Source: an uncultured Oscillospiraceae bacterium (GTDB lineage Bacteria; Bacillota; Clostridia; Oscillospirales; Oscillospiraceae). From it: a stretch of 14,674 nt of DNA. Under the pieces are notes generated by a model. It did no database searches. It was not told the origin of the DNA and saw nothing but the letters and a program-made list of their open reading frames with translations. The translations under genes and the position numbers were made by a program. Every line of letters starts with the position of its first letter. Position 1 is the first letter of the stretch. Below, piece by piece: positions 1 to 7,272 of the stretch. The DNA lies in the NCBI GenBank assembly GCA_934565615.1, contig CAKTIH010000051.1:1-14674 (forward strand). The letters run 5' to 3'.

Positions 1-216
1 CACTGGCGTCCAATGATCCATCTTTTTGTGTTCAATTATTTTCGTTTTCCTGTCCATTTTTTGTTGTCTAGTGCAAAGTGGGATCGCGATCCCCCTTTGG
101 AAACCCCCGAGAGTTGGTGCAGTGTTCAACATTGCCGGTTACTTCTTTTGCAAAATCGAACTTGATACCAAAAACGACGCTGGATAGCCGAAGCTTTGCC
201 ATCCTTGGAGGGAATC

Positions 217-244
217 AAAGGGGAACCGCGCACGGTTCCTCTTT
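217..244. repeat. Inverted repeat / hairpin
   Basis: The arms 217-228 and 233-244 pair over 12 positions with one G-T wobble and a 4-base loop. There is no run of T on either side that would make a good intrinsic terminator, so its role is unknown. It is one of four palindromes packed into about 270 bases. Confidence 0.55.
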
Positions 245-266
245 GGCGGTTCAAGGGTGGGGTTTC

Positions 267-302
267 AAAAGGGGCGGGGAAATCGCAATCCCCGCCCCTT
301 TT
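267..302. terminator. Candidate bidirectional terminator hairpin
   Basis: The arms 267-280 and 289-302 are a perfect 14-base inverted repeat (AAAAGGGGCGGGGA and its complement) with an 8-base loop. The A and T runs at the two ends give a U-tract on both strands, the form of a bidirectional intrinsic terminator. It may stop a gene arriving from the left of the window on the plus strand, or act as a backup for the surface operon on the minus strand. Confidence 0.6.
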
Positions 303-316
303 GTGACTCTTTGCAT

Positions 317-338
317 ACTTTCTGTTCGCACAGAAAGT
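317..338. repeat. Inverted repeat / hairpin
   Basis: ACTTTCTGT at 317-325 and its complement at 330-338 form a 9-bp stem with a 4-base loop. It sits 15 bases after the GC-rich hairpin at 267-302. No function is visible. Confidence 0.5.
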
Positions 339-442
339 CACCCCGCGGAGCGACCGGCAGTTGGTCACTGCAAAAGAGCCATATCAAAAACGCTGCATTG
401 CCCCGTCTACCGCCCCACGGCACGGCCGCGCCGCTTATATGC

Positions 443-475
443 AAAAACCCCGCGCTTTGTTTCCAAAGCGCGGGG
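443..475 (-). terminator. Intrinsic terminator of the surface operon
   Basis: The 12-bp perfect stem 448-459 / 464-475 has a 4-base loop. On the minus strand it is followed by five T (443-447). It begins 16 bases past the stop codon of the last surface-operon gene, which marks the end of that transcript. Confidence 0.85.
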
Positions 476-491
476 TCGTCGGTTTTCTGTT

Positions 492-1559
492 TTATTCTGC
501 CGGTGTCTCGGCTGCGGGAGCTTCCTCAGCGGGCGTCTCCTGCGGTGCGGCGCTTTCCGCCGCGGCGGGACTTGCGCTCACGGTCGGCGCGGGGCTGGCG
601 CTCTCCGCCGCTTTCGGAGACTGCTCCGGTGCGGCGTCTGCGCTCTTATCCTCAGCCTTGCCGTCCTTTTCGGCGGGCTCCACCGTTATCGCGGGCGTCG
701 CGGAAGCTTCGGGTTCCTTCGGTTCCTCAGGCTCCGCCGACTCCTCGGGCTCCTTAGTCTCTTCGGGCTTTGCGCTTTCCTCCGGTTCCTCGGTCTCCTC
801 GGGCTTCTTCGTTTCCTCAGGCTTCTCGGCAAGCTCCTCGCCCTTCGCGGTGATGCTCACCGTAAGCCCGATCTCGAGCAGGGACGCATCGATAGTAATC
901 TCGCTCTTCTCCGCGTCAAAGGTGATGCCTTCCGGGTTCTCCGCGCTGCCGTCGGTATAGACGGCATACTCCGTCTCGCCCAGCATGAGCTTCAGCTCTG
1001 CGGGCAGCTTATAGCCCTCGGCGGGAACGAGCGTCAGCGTGAGGGGCAGCGCGGCGGACACGTCCCCGGCGATGCTCTCCTTCACGGTGATGTTCTCAAG
1101 CCCTGCGAGGTCGACGCTCACGCCGACCGCCGCGCCGCTGATGACGAAGCTGTCCCCGTTGTTGATGACGCCGGAAGCGATGCTCAGTTCGCCCGTCTCG
1201 GCGTTATAGCTGATGCCCTCGGGGTTCTCTCCGCCGTCGGTGCGCACGGAATACTCCGTGTCATTTATCTTGAGGGTAAAGACCGCCGGCATACGGAAGC
1301 CCTCATCGGCTTTGATATGCAGGACGAGCGGCTCGCCCTCGTTCCATGTGAACGTTCTGCCCCCGACCTGCGCCGACTGCGCGGGTGCGCTCTCCTCGGC
1401 GGCAGCACTCTCTCCGACAGCGGCGCTTTCCTCGGCGGCGGTGTTCTCCGCCGTGGGGTCGCCGCTCTCGGCGGCGGCAGCCATGCCCATCATGGACGCC
1501 GCCAGCGCCAGCACGAGCGACAGTATCAGCAGTTTTTGTAATGCTTTTGGAGTTTTCAT
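492..1559 (-). CDS. Secreted protein with two tandem unknown domains and a Pro/Glu/Lys-rich tail
   Basis: Function is unknown; it is predicted to be exported. I use the ATG at 1559 (355 residues), because GGGAG lies 9 bases upstream of it but directly abuts the other ATG at 1568. Residue numbers below follow the longer, 358-residue form. Residues 8-33 are a hydrophobic signal peptide ending in an Ala-rich stretch. Two homologous blocks, about 81-147 and 176-241, share the pattern EGF/Y-MP/LP, then TEY-V-TDG, then ENPEGI. Residues 247-290 are repeats built on PEET/PEES with Lys, as in wall-spanning linkers. The remainder is Ala/Glu/Pro/Ser-rich and ends without a sorting signal. It lies 25 bases after the DUF285 protein gene as the last gene of the operon. 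It may be a surface spacer or ligand-binding protein, but I recognise no family. Confidence 0.85.
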   Translation of the reverse strand: MKTPKALQKLLILSLVLALAASMMGMAAAAESGDPTAENTAAEESAAVGESAAAEESAPAQSAQVGGRTFTWNEGEPLVLHIKADEGFRMPAVFTLKINDTEYSVRTDGGENPEGISYNAETGELSIASGVINNGDSFVISGAAVGVSVDLAGLENITVKESIAGDVSAALPLTLTLVPAEGYKLPAELKLMLGETEYAVYTDGSAENPEGITFDAEKSEITIDASLLEIGLTVSITAKGEELAEKPEETKKPEETEEPEESAKPEETKEPEESAEPEEPKEPEASATPAITVEPAEKDGKAEDKSADAAPEQSPKAAESASPAPTVSASPAAAESAAPQETPAEEAPAAETPAE

Positions 1560-1584
1560 TGCTTTCATCTCCCGTCAGTGTCCG

Positions 1585-4488
1585 TCAGTTTTTGAAGCTT
1601 AAGCCCGAAGTATCGCTGTAGCCGGTCGCTCTATTCGTTGTCAAATCGCCGGTGAAGTAGCCGGGCGTGGTAGAATCGGGACCGCCGTCAATGCGGGCAT
1701 ATGTCTTGTCGGTTTTGTTTCTGTCATAGGTTGTTCCGTTTCCGCCGACAAGGCTCGTGCAGTCTGTGAACATATAGCCGCTGCTTGTTACCTTGTCCGT
1801 GGTGAACTTACCGGAAACTTCAATCGTTATCAAGTTCGTGCATTTGTAGAACATATATGACATGTATGACACTTTTGACGTATCAAAACTCTTTAGATTG
1901 AGAGCTTTTATGCCGCAGCCACTGAACATGCTGGACATGCTCGTGACATTAGAAGTGTTGAAACCGCTGACATCGAGACTGGACAAGCTGCTGCAGCCGT
2001 TGAACATGTTACCCATATCCGTGACTTTAGCGGTATTGAACTCACCAAGATTGAGACTGGTCAAGGCCTCGCAGCCACTGAACATGCCGTTCATGTTCGT
2101 GACATTGGACGTGTCAAAGCCGCTGATATCGAGACTGGTCAGCGCTTTGCAACCATTGAACATCTCTCTCATGCTCGGAACATTAGTGGTGTTGAAACTG
2201 CTGACATTGAGACTGGTCAGGGCGCTGCAATTCTTAAACATTCCATTCATGCTCGAGGCATTAGAGGTGTTGAAGCCGCTGACATTAAGGTTGGTCAGAG
2301 CCTTGCAACCGCTGAACATATAGCTCATATTCGTAACGCTGGATGTGTTGAAGCCGCTGACATCGAGACTGGTCAAGCTGCTGCAGTTGCTGAACATACT
2401 GCCCATGTCCGTGACTTTAGCGGTATTGAACTCACCAAGATTGAGAATGGTCAGAGCCTTGCAGCCGCTGAACATACCGTTCATACTCGGGACATTGGAT
2501 GTATCAAAACTGCTGACGTCGAGGTTGGTCAGGCTGCTGCAGTAGTAGAACATTTCTTTCATGTTCGTAACATTGGATGTATTGAAGCTGCTGACATCAA
2601 GACTGGTCAGGGCATTGCAGTTGCTGAACATACCTTCCATGTTCGTAACATTTGAGGTGTCGAAGCCGCTGACATCAAGTGCTTTCAATGCTTTACAATT
2701 GTAGAACATGTGATACATGTCCGGGACTTTAGCTGTGTTGAAGTTGCCCGGATTAATGTTAAGCGTGGTCAGCTTCTCACACCCGGAGAACATCAATCTC
2801 ATATTCCCGACATTGGCAGTATTAAAGCTGCTGACATCAAGACTGGTCAGGGCATTGCAGTTGCTGAACATGCTCTCCATATTCGTGACATTGGCAGTAT
2901 CAAACTTGCTGACATCAAGACTGGTCAGAGCCTTGCAGTTGCTGAACATGCTCTCCATATTCGTGACTTTAGCGGTATTGAACTCACCAAGATTGAGGCT
3001 GGTCAGGTTGCTGCAGCTGTAGAACATGGATTTCATGTTCGTAACATTGGATGTATTGAAATTCCTGACGTCGAGACTGGTCAGGTTGCTGCAGTTGTAG
3101 AACATCCAATACATATTCGTGACATTGGACGTGTCAAACTTGCTCACATCGAGCTTGGTCAGGTTGCTGCAGTTGTAGAACATGGATTTCATGTTCGTAA
3201 CATTGGATGTATTGAAATTCCTGACGTCGAGACTGGTCAGCGCATTGCAATTATAGAACATTCCTTCCATGTTCGTCACATTGCCGGTCTTAAACTTGCT
3301 CACATCGAGCTTGGTCAGGTTGCTGCAGTTGTAGAACATGGATTTCATGTTCGTAACATTGGATGTGTCAAATTTATCTGGGGCAATGCTCAGATTTGAC
3401 AGCTTGCTGCAATCGCTGAACATGCTTCCCATATCAGTTACATTTTGCGTGTTAAACGATCTCAAATCAAGCGAAGTAAATCCAGAGGATAGGAACATGC
3501 TATTCATATTCGTAGCCTTGGATGTGTTAAACGAGTCGGACAGCGTCAACTTTGCGCCGTATGCTTCAGACGCGGTTCTCTCAAACATGTTCGACATATC
3601 CAAGACGCTGGATGTATCAAAACTGCTAAGGTCAAGATTATTCAGAATTTTGCAGCCTACAAACATAGAGTGCATGTCGGTTACGTTCTTTGTAGTAAAT
3701 TTGCTTCCGAACGTGATTGAGGTAAGCTTATAATCATTTGCAAACATTGTTTGCATATTTGCAACGCTCGATGTATCAAACCCTGACAGATCAAGACTTG
3801 TCAGCGCATCCATATTGGAAAACATCGACTGCATGTTTTTCACCTTTGAGGTATTAAACTTCCCGCCGAACGTGATCGATTTCAGCACATCGCAATTGAA
3901 AAACATCGTGTTCATGTCCGTCACATTTGAAGTGTCAAATCCGGACAAGTCAAGGCTCTCGACTCTCGTCATATTATAGAACATTCCTGCCATCATGGTA
4001 CATCTTGACGTATCGAGGTTATGTGCATCCAGATATTTGAATCCGAGATCCCCGTTGGTATTATTTTCAACTCTGAACATATCTCTGCCGTCCGCAGGCG
4101 CGTATATCACATCGTCGGAATCGGCAGGGGCAATGTATACATCAGATGCGTCGATATACATATATATCGAACCGCTGCTCTCGTCATGCCGCAGATCGTA
4201 TGGCTCTCTGTTTGAATTGCTTGACGGAACAGGTGTCAGTCCTTCCGGCACTTCGCTGTGCTTGCATATGATTATTTCGTTCGGATTTCTAATTTTAGCG
4301 TATATCTCTCCTCCAAGTCCCTCAGTAAGCACATATTCCTTCATCTGTACGTCGATACTGATCCCGCTCGTCACGTTCACTCTCTTGACATACTTACCGA
4401 AGGCGATGCCCGCGGGGACGGTGGCGAGAACAAGGACAAGGAGAAGCAGTGCGCTGTGTCTCTTCAAAAATGCTGATACATTTTTCAT
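1585..4488 (-). CDS. BspA-type leucine-rich repeat surface protein (DUF285 repeats)
   Basis: This is a predicted secreted adhesin-like protein of 967 residues. Residues 8-30 form a hydrophobic signal segment, followed by GKYV, a start that resembles the SipW-substrate class. Residues about 35-150 are a unique N-terminal domain. From about 165 to 905 there are 28-29 repeats of 24-28 residues with the consensus MF-x-x-C-x-x-LTSLDVSxFDTSNVTNM, which is diagnostic of DUF285 / BspA-like repeats. The end, from about 903, is the usual cap with CTSLVGGNGTTYD and PGYFT. No sortase motif or anchor helix is present, so attachment to the cell is unexplained. It starts 15 bases after the TasA-like gene, with a G-rich weak ribosome binding site. 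It is visibly less GC-rich than its neighbours and contains near-identical DNA repeats. BspA-like proteins in other bacteria bind host proteins or other cells; that role here is inference. Confidence 0.92.
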   Translation of the reverse strand: MKNVSAFLKRHSALLLLVLVLATVPAGIAFGKYVKRVNVTSGISIDVQMKEYVLTEGLGGEIYAKIRNPNEIIICKHSEVPEGLTPVPSSNSNREPYDLRHDESSGSIYMYIDASDVYIAPADSDDVIYAPADGRDMFRVENNTNGDLGFKYLDAHNLDTSRCTMMAGMFYNMTRVESLDLSGFDTSNVTDMNTMFFNCDVLKSITFGGKFNTSKVKNMQSMFSNMDALTSLDLSGFDTSSVANMQTMFANDYKLTSITFGSKFTTKNVTDMHSMFVGCKILNNLDLSSFDTSSVLDMSNMFERTASEAYGAKLTLSDSFNTSKATNMNSMFLSSGFTSLDLRSFNTQNVTDMGSMFSDCSKLSNLSIAPDKFDTSNVTNMKSMFYNCSNLTKLDVSKFKTGNVTNMEGMFYNCNALTSLDVRNFNTSNVTNMKSMFYNCSNLTKLDVSKFDTSNVTNMYWMFYNCSNLTSLDVRNFNTSNVTNMKSMFYSCSNLTSLNLGEFNTAKVTNMESMFSNCKALTSLDVSKFDTANVTNMESMFSNCNALTSLDVSSFNTANVGNMRLMFSGCEKLTTLNINPGNFNTAKVPDMYHMFYNCKALKALDVSGFDTSNVTNMEGMFSNCNALTSLDVSSFNTSNVTNMKEMFYYCSSLTNLDVSSFDTSNVPSMNGMFSGCKALTILNLGEFNTAKVTDMGSMFSNCSSLTSLDVSGFNTSSVTNMSYMFSGCKALTNLNVSGFNTSNASSMNGMFKNCSALTSLNVSSFNTTNVPSMREMFNGCKALTSLDISGFDTSNVTNMNGMFSGCEALTSLNLGEFNTAKVTDMGNMFNGCSSLSSLDVSGFNTSNVTSMSSMFSGCGIKALNLKSFDTSKVSYMSYMFYKCTNLITIEVSGKFTTDKVTSSGYMFTDCTSLVGGNGTTYDRNKTDKTYARIDGGPDSTTPGYFTGDLTTNRATGYSDTSGLSFKN

Positions 4489-4503
4489 TTTCCGCGCCCC
4501 CTC

Positions 4504-5031
4504 TCAGTCTATCTGCGTCGCGACAACATCGACGCTGATGTTGCTGACGCTTCCGCTCGACGCGCCGGTGCCCGCCGTGAAGGTGAGCGTAAGGGTCTGT
4601 TCCGCTGGGCTTGCGGCCTCAAATTTACCCGCGTTGGGGAAGGTATACACTCTGCCGGTCTCTCCGTCAGCGCGTTTGACAGCCGTTTCCCCGTTCTTCA
4701 GAGAAACGGTCACGCCGTTCGGCAGGCTCTTCCCATCGGGAACCGTGACAACTACATCATAGCTCACCGCCGTCTCGCTGCCGCTCGTCACAGTGAATCT
4801 ATAGCTGTCGCTCTTAGTTGTGGAATTCAGCGTGAACTCCGTTCTCTGCTCGCCGGCCGGCGCCGCAGTAACCTCAAACCGCGCGACTCTTGCGCTGTCA
4901 TCGCCCGAGCTCTCCGTTTTATACCCGGCAACACTTGCCCCGGTGAAGGCAAGCACGGCCACCAGCAGATAGCACAGATATACTGCCGCCGGAAGTCTCC
5001 GCCGCTTATGGGTGCCGCGTGTGTTTACCAT
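4504..5031 (-). CDS. TasA/camelysin-like secreted subunit with SipW-type signal
   Basis: This is a 175-residue predicted fibre or matrix subunit. I chose the ATG at 5031 because AGGAGG lies 9 bases upstream. A longer frame from 5076 lies inside the preceding peptidase gene. Residues 7-12 are basic and 14-35 hydrophobic, with likely cleavage after SVA at 35. The mature start GYKTESSGDDSARVARF matches that of the 231-residue subunit at 6474-7169 (KYT...GKD-ARVAKW), the SipW-cognate class. The rest is predicted beta-rich and ends in ATQID, close to the VTQID end of the other subunit. The gene overlaps the upstream peptidase gene by 26 bases, which suggests coupled translation and that this peptidase processes it. 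TasA and camelysin form extracellular fibres in Bacillus; the assignment here rests on the signal motif and context, not on strong identity. Confidence 0.78.
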   Translation of the reverse strand: MVNTRGTHKRRRLPAAVYLCYLLVAVLAFTGASVAGYKTESSGDDSARVARFEVTAAPAGEQRTEFTLNSTTKSDSYRFTVTSGSETAVSYDVVVTVPDGKSLPNGVTVSLKNGETAVKRADGETGRVYTFPNAGKFEAASPAEQTLTLTFTAGTGASSGSVSNISVDVVATQID

Positions 5032-5557
5032 GATATTTCTCCTCCTGTTCTCCCCTGTTGTCGGAAGCCCCGGCAAGCCGGGGAAGCTCTATAAGCGCCA
5101 GTCCCGCGAACACGATCAGCGTCATGCCGAGGGGCGTTCTGAGTTTTTCGATGAATAGCCCGAAGCCGGGCACGCGGAGCACTACCTTGCCCCGTATGTC
5201 CTCCGGTGCGGCGACGCCCATGTCCTCGGTATTGTTCGCGTCGCCCTTCGTGATGAAGCCGCCGTCCGCCGTGCCGGCGATGCGGTGCGTCACCATGCTG
5301 TCTCCGCTGCGGAAGGTGATGATGTCGCCCGGCCGGTACCCGGCGCTCTCGCGGCAGACGATGAAGTCCCCCGCCTCGATGGCCGGGCTCATGCTGCCCG
5401 TCACGACCACCGCCGATGAGAAGCCGAACAGCTCCGGCATCTGCTCTCCGGTCAGCGCCCGTGCCGCGATAACGTAAATGTTCCCCGCGAGCAGCAGCGC
5501 CAGCGCCAGAGTTATGACGGCGGATATAATCTTAAGAACCGCCTTTACCGCTCGCAT
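5006..5557 (-). CDS. sipW: SipW-like signal peptidase I (S26B)
   Basis: This is a 183-residue membrane protease that removes signal peptides at the outer face of the membrane. Residues 8-33 and about 143-158 are membrane helices. The catalytic Ser is S55 in GSMSP. H91 in MVTHRI replaces the Lys of ordinary bacterial signal peptidase I, placing it in the S26B group shared with B. subtilis SipW, archaeal and ER enzymes. D106 and D112 lie in KGDANNTED, the expected acidic motif. The start overlaps the end of the sortase-anchored gene by 13 bases and its end overlaps the TasA-like gene by 26, so translation is probably coupled. Being sandwiched between likely substrates argues for a dedicated role. 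Certain as to family; the exact substrates are inferred. Confidence 0.92.
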   Translation of the reverse strand: MRAVKAVLKIISAVITLALALLLAGNIYVIAARALTGEQMPELFGFSSAVVVTGSMSPAIEAGDFIVCRESAGYRPGDIITFRSGDSMVTHRIAGTADGGFITKGDANNTEDMGVAAPEDIRGKVVLRVPGFGLFIEKLRTPLGMTLIVFAGLALIELPRLAGASDNRGEQEEKYHGKHTRHP

Positions 5558-6324
5558 TTTCCGTGCCTGCGGTAGATCACGACGCTCACCGCTGCGCCCG
5601 CCGCCGCGATCAGCATGAAGGCGAGGTACATGGCGATGTGCGAATCGTCGCCCGTCTTGGGTACATAGTAGTTATTGCTGTCCTCGACGACGATATAGAA
5701 CCCGACGGTGACGCTGTCCCCATCGGTCTGCTCCTTCATCGCCGCGGCAGCCGCGTTGCCGAGCTCGGTATCGGTCACGTCCTGCGCGTCGGTCACCTCA
5801 TAGTTCCAGAGCCAGTTGATGTCAAAGTCCTGCAGGCCGTGTCCCGCGACCGTGCCGCGCACCGCGCGGATGACCTCGGCTCCCGTGACGCCCGCGGGGA
5901 GCTGATAGCTCGCCGTGTCATACATGCCGGTGCCGCCGAGCGAGGGCTGCACGGGGATGCGCGGGTCGGTCTTGATGCTGTAGAGCACCGCGGTGTATCT
6001 GATGCGGCCGCTGACGTTGTTCACGAGGCGGATCATGTTGCTGCCGTCCGTGCCCGGGGCGACGACCCTGCGCCCGTCGACGGCTTCGACGTTATTGTAC
6101 TTCGCGTCGAACAGCGTGAGCTCCGCGGTGCCGTCGGCATTTATGCCGGTGGCGCTGTCCCACTTGAGGCTGTTCTGGTTATAAGTCAGCACATGATCCG
6201 GGGAAGTGCCGGGCGCGGCCCATGCCGGGTTTACCGCCAGCGGCAGGCTCAGCAGTGCAAGCACGGCCAGGGCCAGCAGCAGCGGCAGGATGCGCTGTCT
6301 GTTTTTTTCAAAAAAAGCAGTCAT
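5545..6324 (-). CDS. Sortase-anchored TasA-like surface protein
   Basis: This is a 259-residue exported, wall-anchored protein. Residues 1-10 are charged and 12-37 hydrophobic, with likely cleavage after AWA at 36. The C-terminus carries VPKTGD at 221-226, a helix at 228-250 and a basic tail (YRRHGK), the layout of a sortase sorting signal with V replacing the usual L. The body resembles the 231-residue subunit at 6474-7169. Both contain VVAPGT (87-92 here) and an NWLWNYEVTD block (170-179) matching SWAWHFENTD, followed by an aligned D-T-x-LG and a beta strand. This looks like the wall-linked member of the same fold, perhaps the fibre base or tip. CGGAGG lies 9 bases before the start. No sortase gene is in the window. 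Confidence 0.8.
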   Translation of the reverse strand: MTAFFEKNRQRILPLLLALAVLALLSLPLAVNPAWAAPGTSPDHVLTYNQNSLKWDSATGINADGTAELTLFDAKYNNVEAVDGRRVVAPGTDGSNMIRLVNNVSGRIRYTAVLYSIKTDPRIPVQPSLGGTGMYDTASYQLPAGVTGAEVIRAVRGTVAGHGLQDFDINWLWNYEVTDAQDVTDTELGNAAAAAMKEQTDGDSVTVGFYIVVEDSNNYYVPKTGDDSHIAMYLAFMLIAAAGAAVSVVIYRRHGKCER

Positions 6325-6434
6325 ACTTCTTCGCCTCCGGGTGATTTTCCTGAAGTCATATCATGTCTGTGCCCGCACAGGCATCATATCGCTCCGGGGT
6401 GGGTGCGCCGCGTGTTTCGGCTTTAACCCACAGT

Positions 6435-6460
6435 CCCTGCCCCGCAAAAGCGGGGCAGGG
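6435..6460 (-). terminator. Intercistronic hairpin after the TasA-like gene
   Basis: A perfect 11-bp GC-rich stem (6435-6445 / 6450-6460) with a 4-base loop begins 13 bases past the stop codon. The minus-strand sequence after it (ACTGTGGG) is not U-rich. It is therefore more likely a partial terminator or 3' mRNA stabiliser that lets the first subunit be made in excess than a complete stop. Confidence 0.6.
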
Positions 6461-6473
6461 TGGTATGTAAGAA

Positions 6474-7169
6474 TTAGTCGATCTGGGTAACAGTGGTGGT
6501 AACTTCGAGAGAGATTTTGGCAGTTCCCGCATCACCGAGTGCAGTATCATATTTGTCATCCTGAGGATATTTAGCTTCGGGATCATCCGTATTTTCAAAA
6601 TGCCACGCCCAACTGACAGAAAGCGACTCTGCGTTAACCCCGCTGAGATCGGTGCCCGCTTTGTACACTTTGCTATAGGTGGCAATTGCAGCATTAACAG
6701 CATTTTCAAAGTCTGCTTCGTTGTCGAAATCCCTACCCATTATTACAGTATTGCCTGTTTCAGTGCTTACCGTAATTACCAATGGGCAATAAAAATGGGA
6801 GGGAGTTTTAGTCACAACAGTCCAGCCCTCTACATTAAACACTGGCTCATAGCTGACCTTAACAGCAACTTCAGGAGTTCCGGAGAGCTTTACCGCTGCC
6901 ATCTTCCCTTCGGTGCCGGGAGCAACGACATTCTCAGTGCTTATTACGGAGTTAACAATGCCAGTTACTCTCCTATCGTCCGTCGTATACGTATTTGCAA
7001 AGGTCGTGCCCTCAGCAGTAATTCCAACGCCCCACTTTGCAACGCGCGCGATGTCTTTGCCGGTTTTGCTCGTCGTGTACTTTGCGAAAGTACCGCCGAC
7101 GAAGCAGCTTGTAATGAGTGTGAGGACAAGCAGGAGCAGTGCCGCCCTCATGAGCTTAGTCTTTTTCAT
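6474..7169 (-). CDS. TasA-like secreted subunit with SipW-type signal
   Basis: This is a 231-residue predicted extracellular fibre or matrix subunit. Residues 1-8 are basic and 9-29 hydrophobic, with GGTFA before the likely cut at 29. The mature start KYTTSKTGKDIARVAKWGV is typical of SipW-cognate proteins. Further on come VVAPGT (81-86), the proline-glycine turn before a core strand as in TasA and camelysin, then WAWHFENTDD (187-196) and a final strand ending VTQID. A well-placed AGGAGG is 7 bases before the ATG. It follows a SipW-like peptidase by 103 bases and precedes a wall-anchored paralogue. The hairpin just after its stop suggests high expression, as expected for a main structural subunit. 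The name tasA is not given because overall identity cannot be assessed here. Confidence 0.8.
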   Translation of the reverse strand: MKKTKLMRAALLLLVLTLITSCFVGGTFAKYTTSKTGKDIARVAKWGVGITAEGTTFANTYTTDDRRVTGIVNSVISTENVVAPGTEGKMAAVKLSGTPEVAVKVSYEPVFNVEGWTVVTKTPSHFYCPLVITVSTETGNTVIMGRDFDNEADFENAVNAAIATYSKVYKAGTDLSGVNAESLSVSWAWHFENTDDPEAKYPQDDKYDTALGDAGTAKISLEVTTTVTQID

Positions 7170-7272
7170 TGAAAGACCTCCTATAAATAATTATTGGAGT
7201 GAGGGCTTTCCCCCACAGGTTTTTATCTAAACACCGGCGTCCTTTTCTCTCCCCCGGTGAGTGATAACGCGT

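Larger units (their letters stand above)
1..447. other. Gene-free stretch with several hairpins
   Basis: I see no credible gene here. The region holds inverted repeats at 74-99, 217-244, 267-302 and 317-338. The frames open across it run straight through the hairpins, lack a good ribosome binding site and have no recognisable protein features. It lies beyond the terminator of the surface operon, so it is most simply an intergenic spacer, perhaps made of dispersed palindromic elements. What lies left of the window is unknown. Confidence 0.5.

Noticed and set aside
126..368. 80-residue minus-strand frame left of the surface operon
   Set aside because: It spans three palindromes, has no convincing ribosome binding site and reads as low-complexity basic sequence. 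It is most likely a translated noncoding repeat.
78..1541. Long plus-strand open frame of 487 residues
   Set aside because: It lies opposite the 492-1559 gene and runs through hairpins and the terminator. Its composition (Arg, Leu and Gly runs) is that of an antisense frame of GC-rich DNA.
1862..3733. Several plus-strand frames with regular repeats
   Set aside because: They are antisense readings of the DUF285 repeat gene; the periodicity is inherited from the real protein.
1900..3800. Regular DNA repeats of about 72-84 bases that could suggest a CRISPR array
   Set aside because: The repeats are in frame, degenerate and code for a continuous leucine-rich repeat protein; there are no unique spacers between constant repeats.
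5032..5076. LPTTGE, a sortase-like motif, in a longer start of the 4504-5031 gene
   Set aside because: It occurs only if translation began at 5076, inside the peptidase gene and without a binding site. It would be N-terminal and has no anchor helix after it, so it is chance.
7170..7272. Internal promoter or terminator between the first peptidase gene and the TasA-like gene
   Set aside because: CACCGG/CCGGTG (7232-7237 / 7254-7259) forms only a 6-bp stem with a long loop, and no convincing -35/-10 pair could be found.
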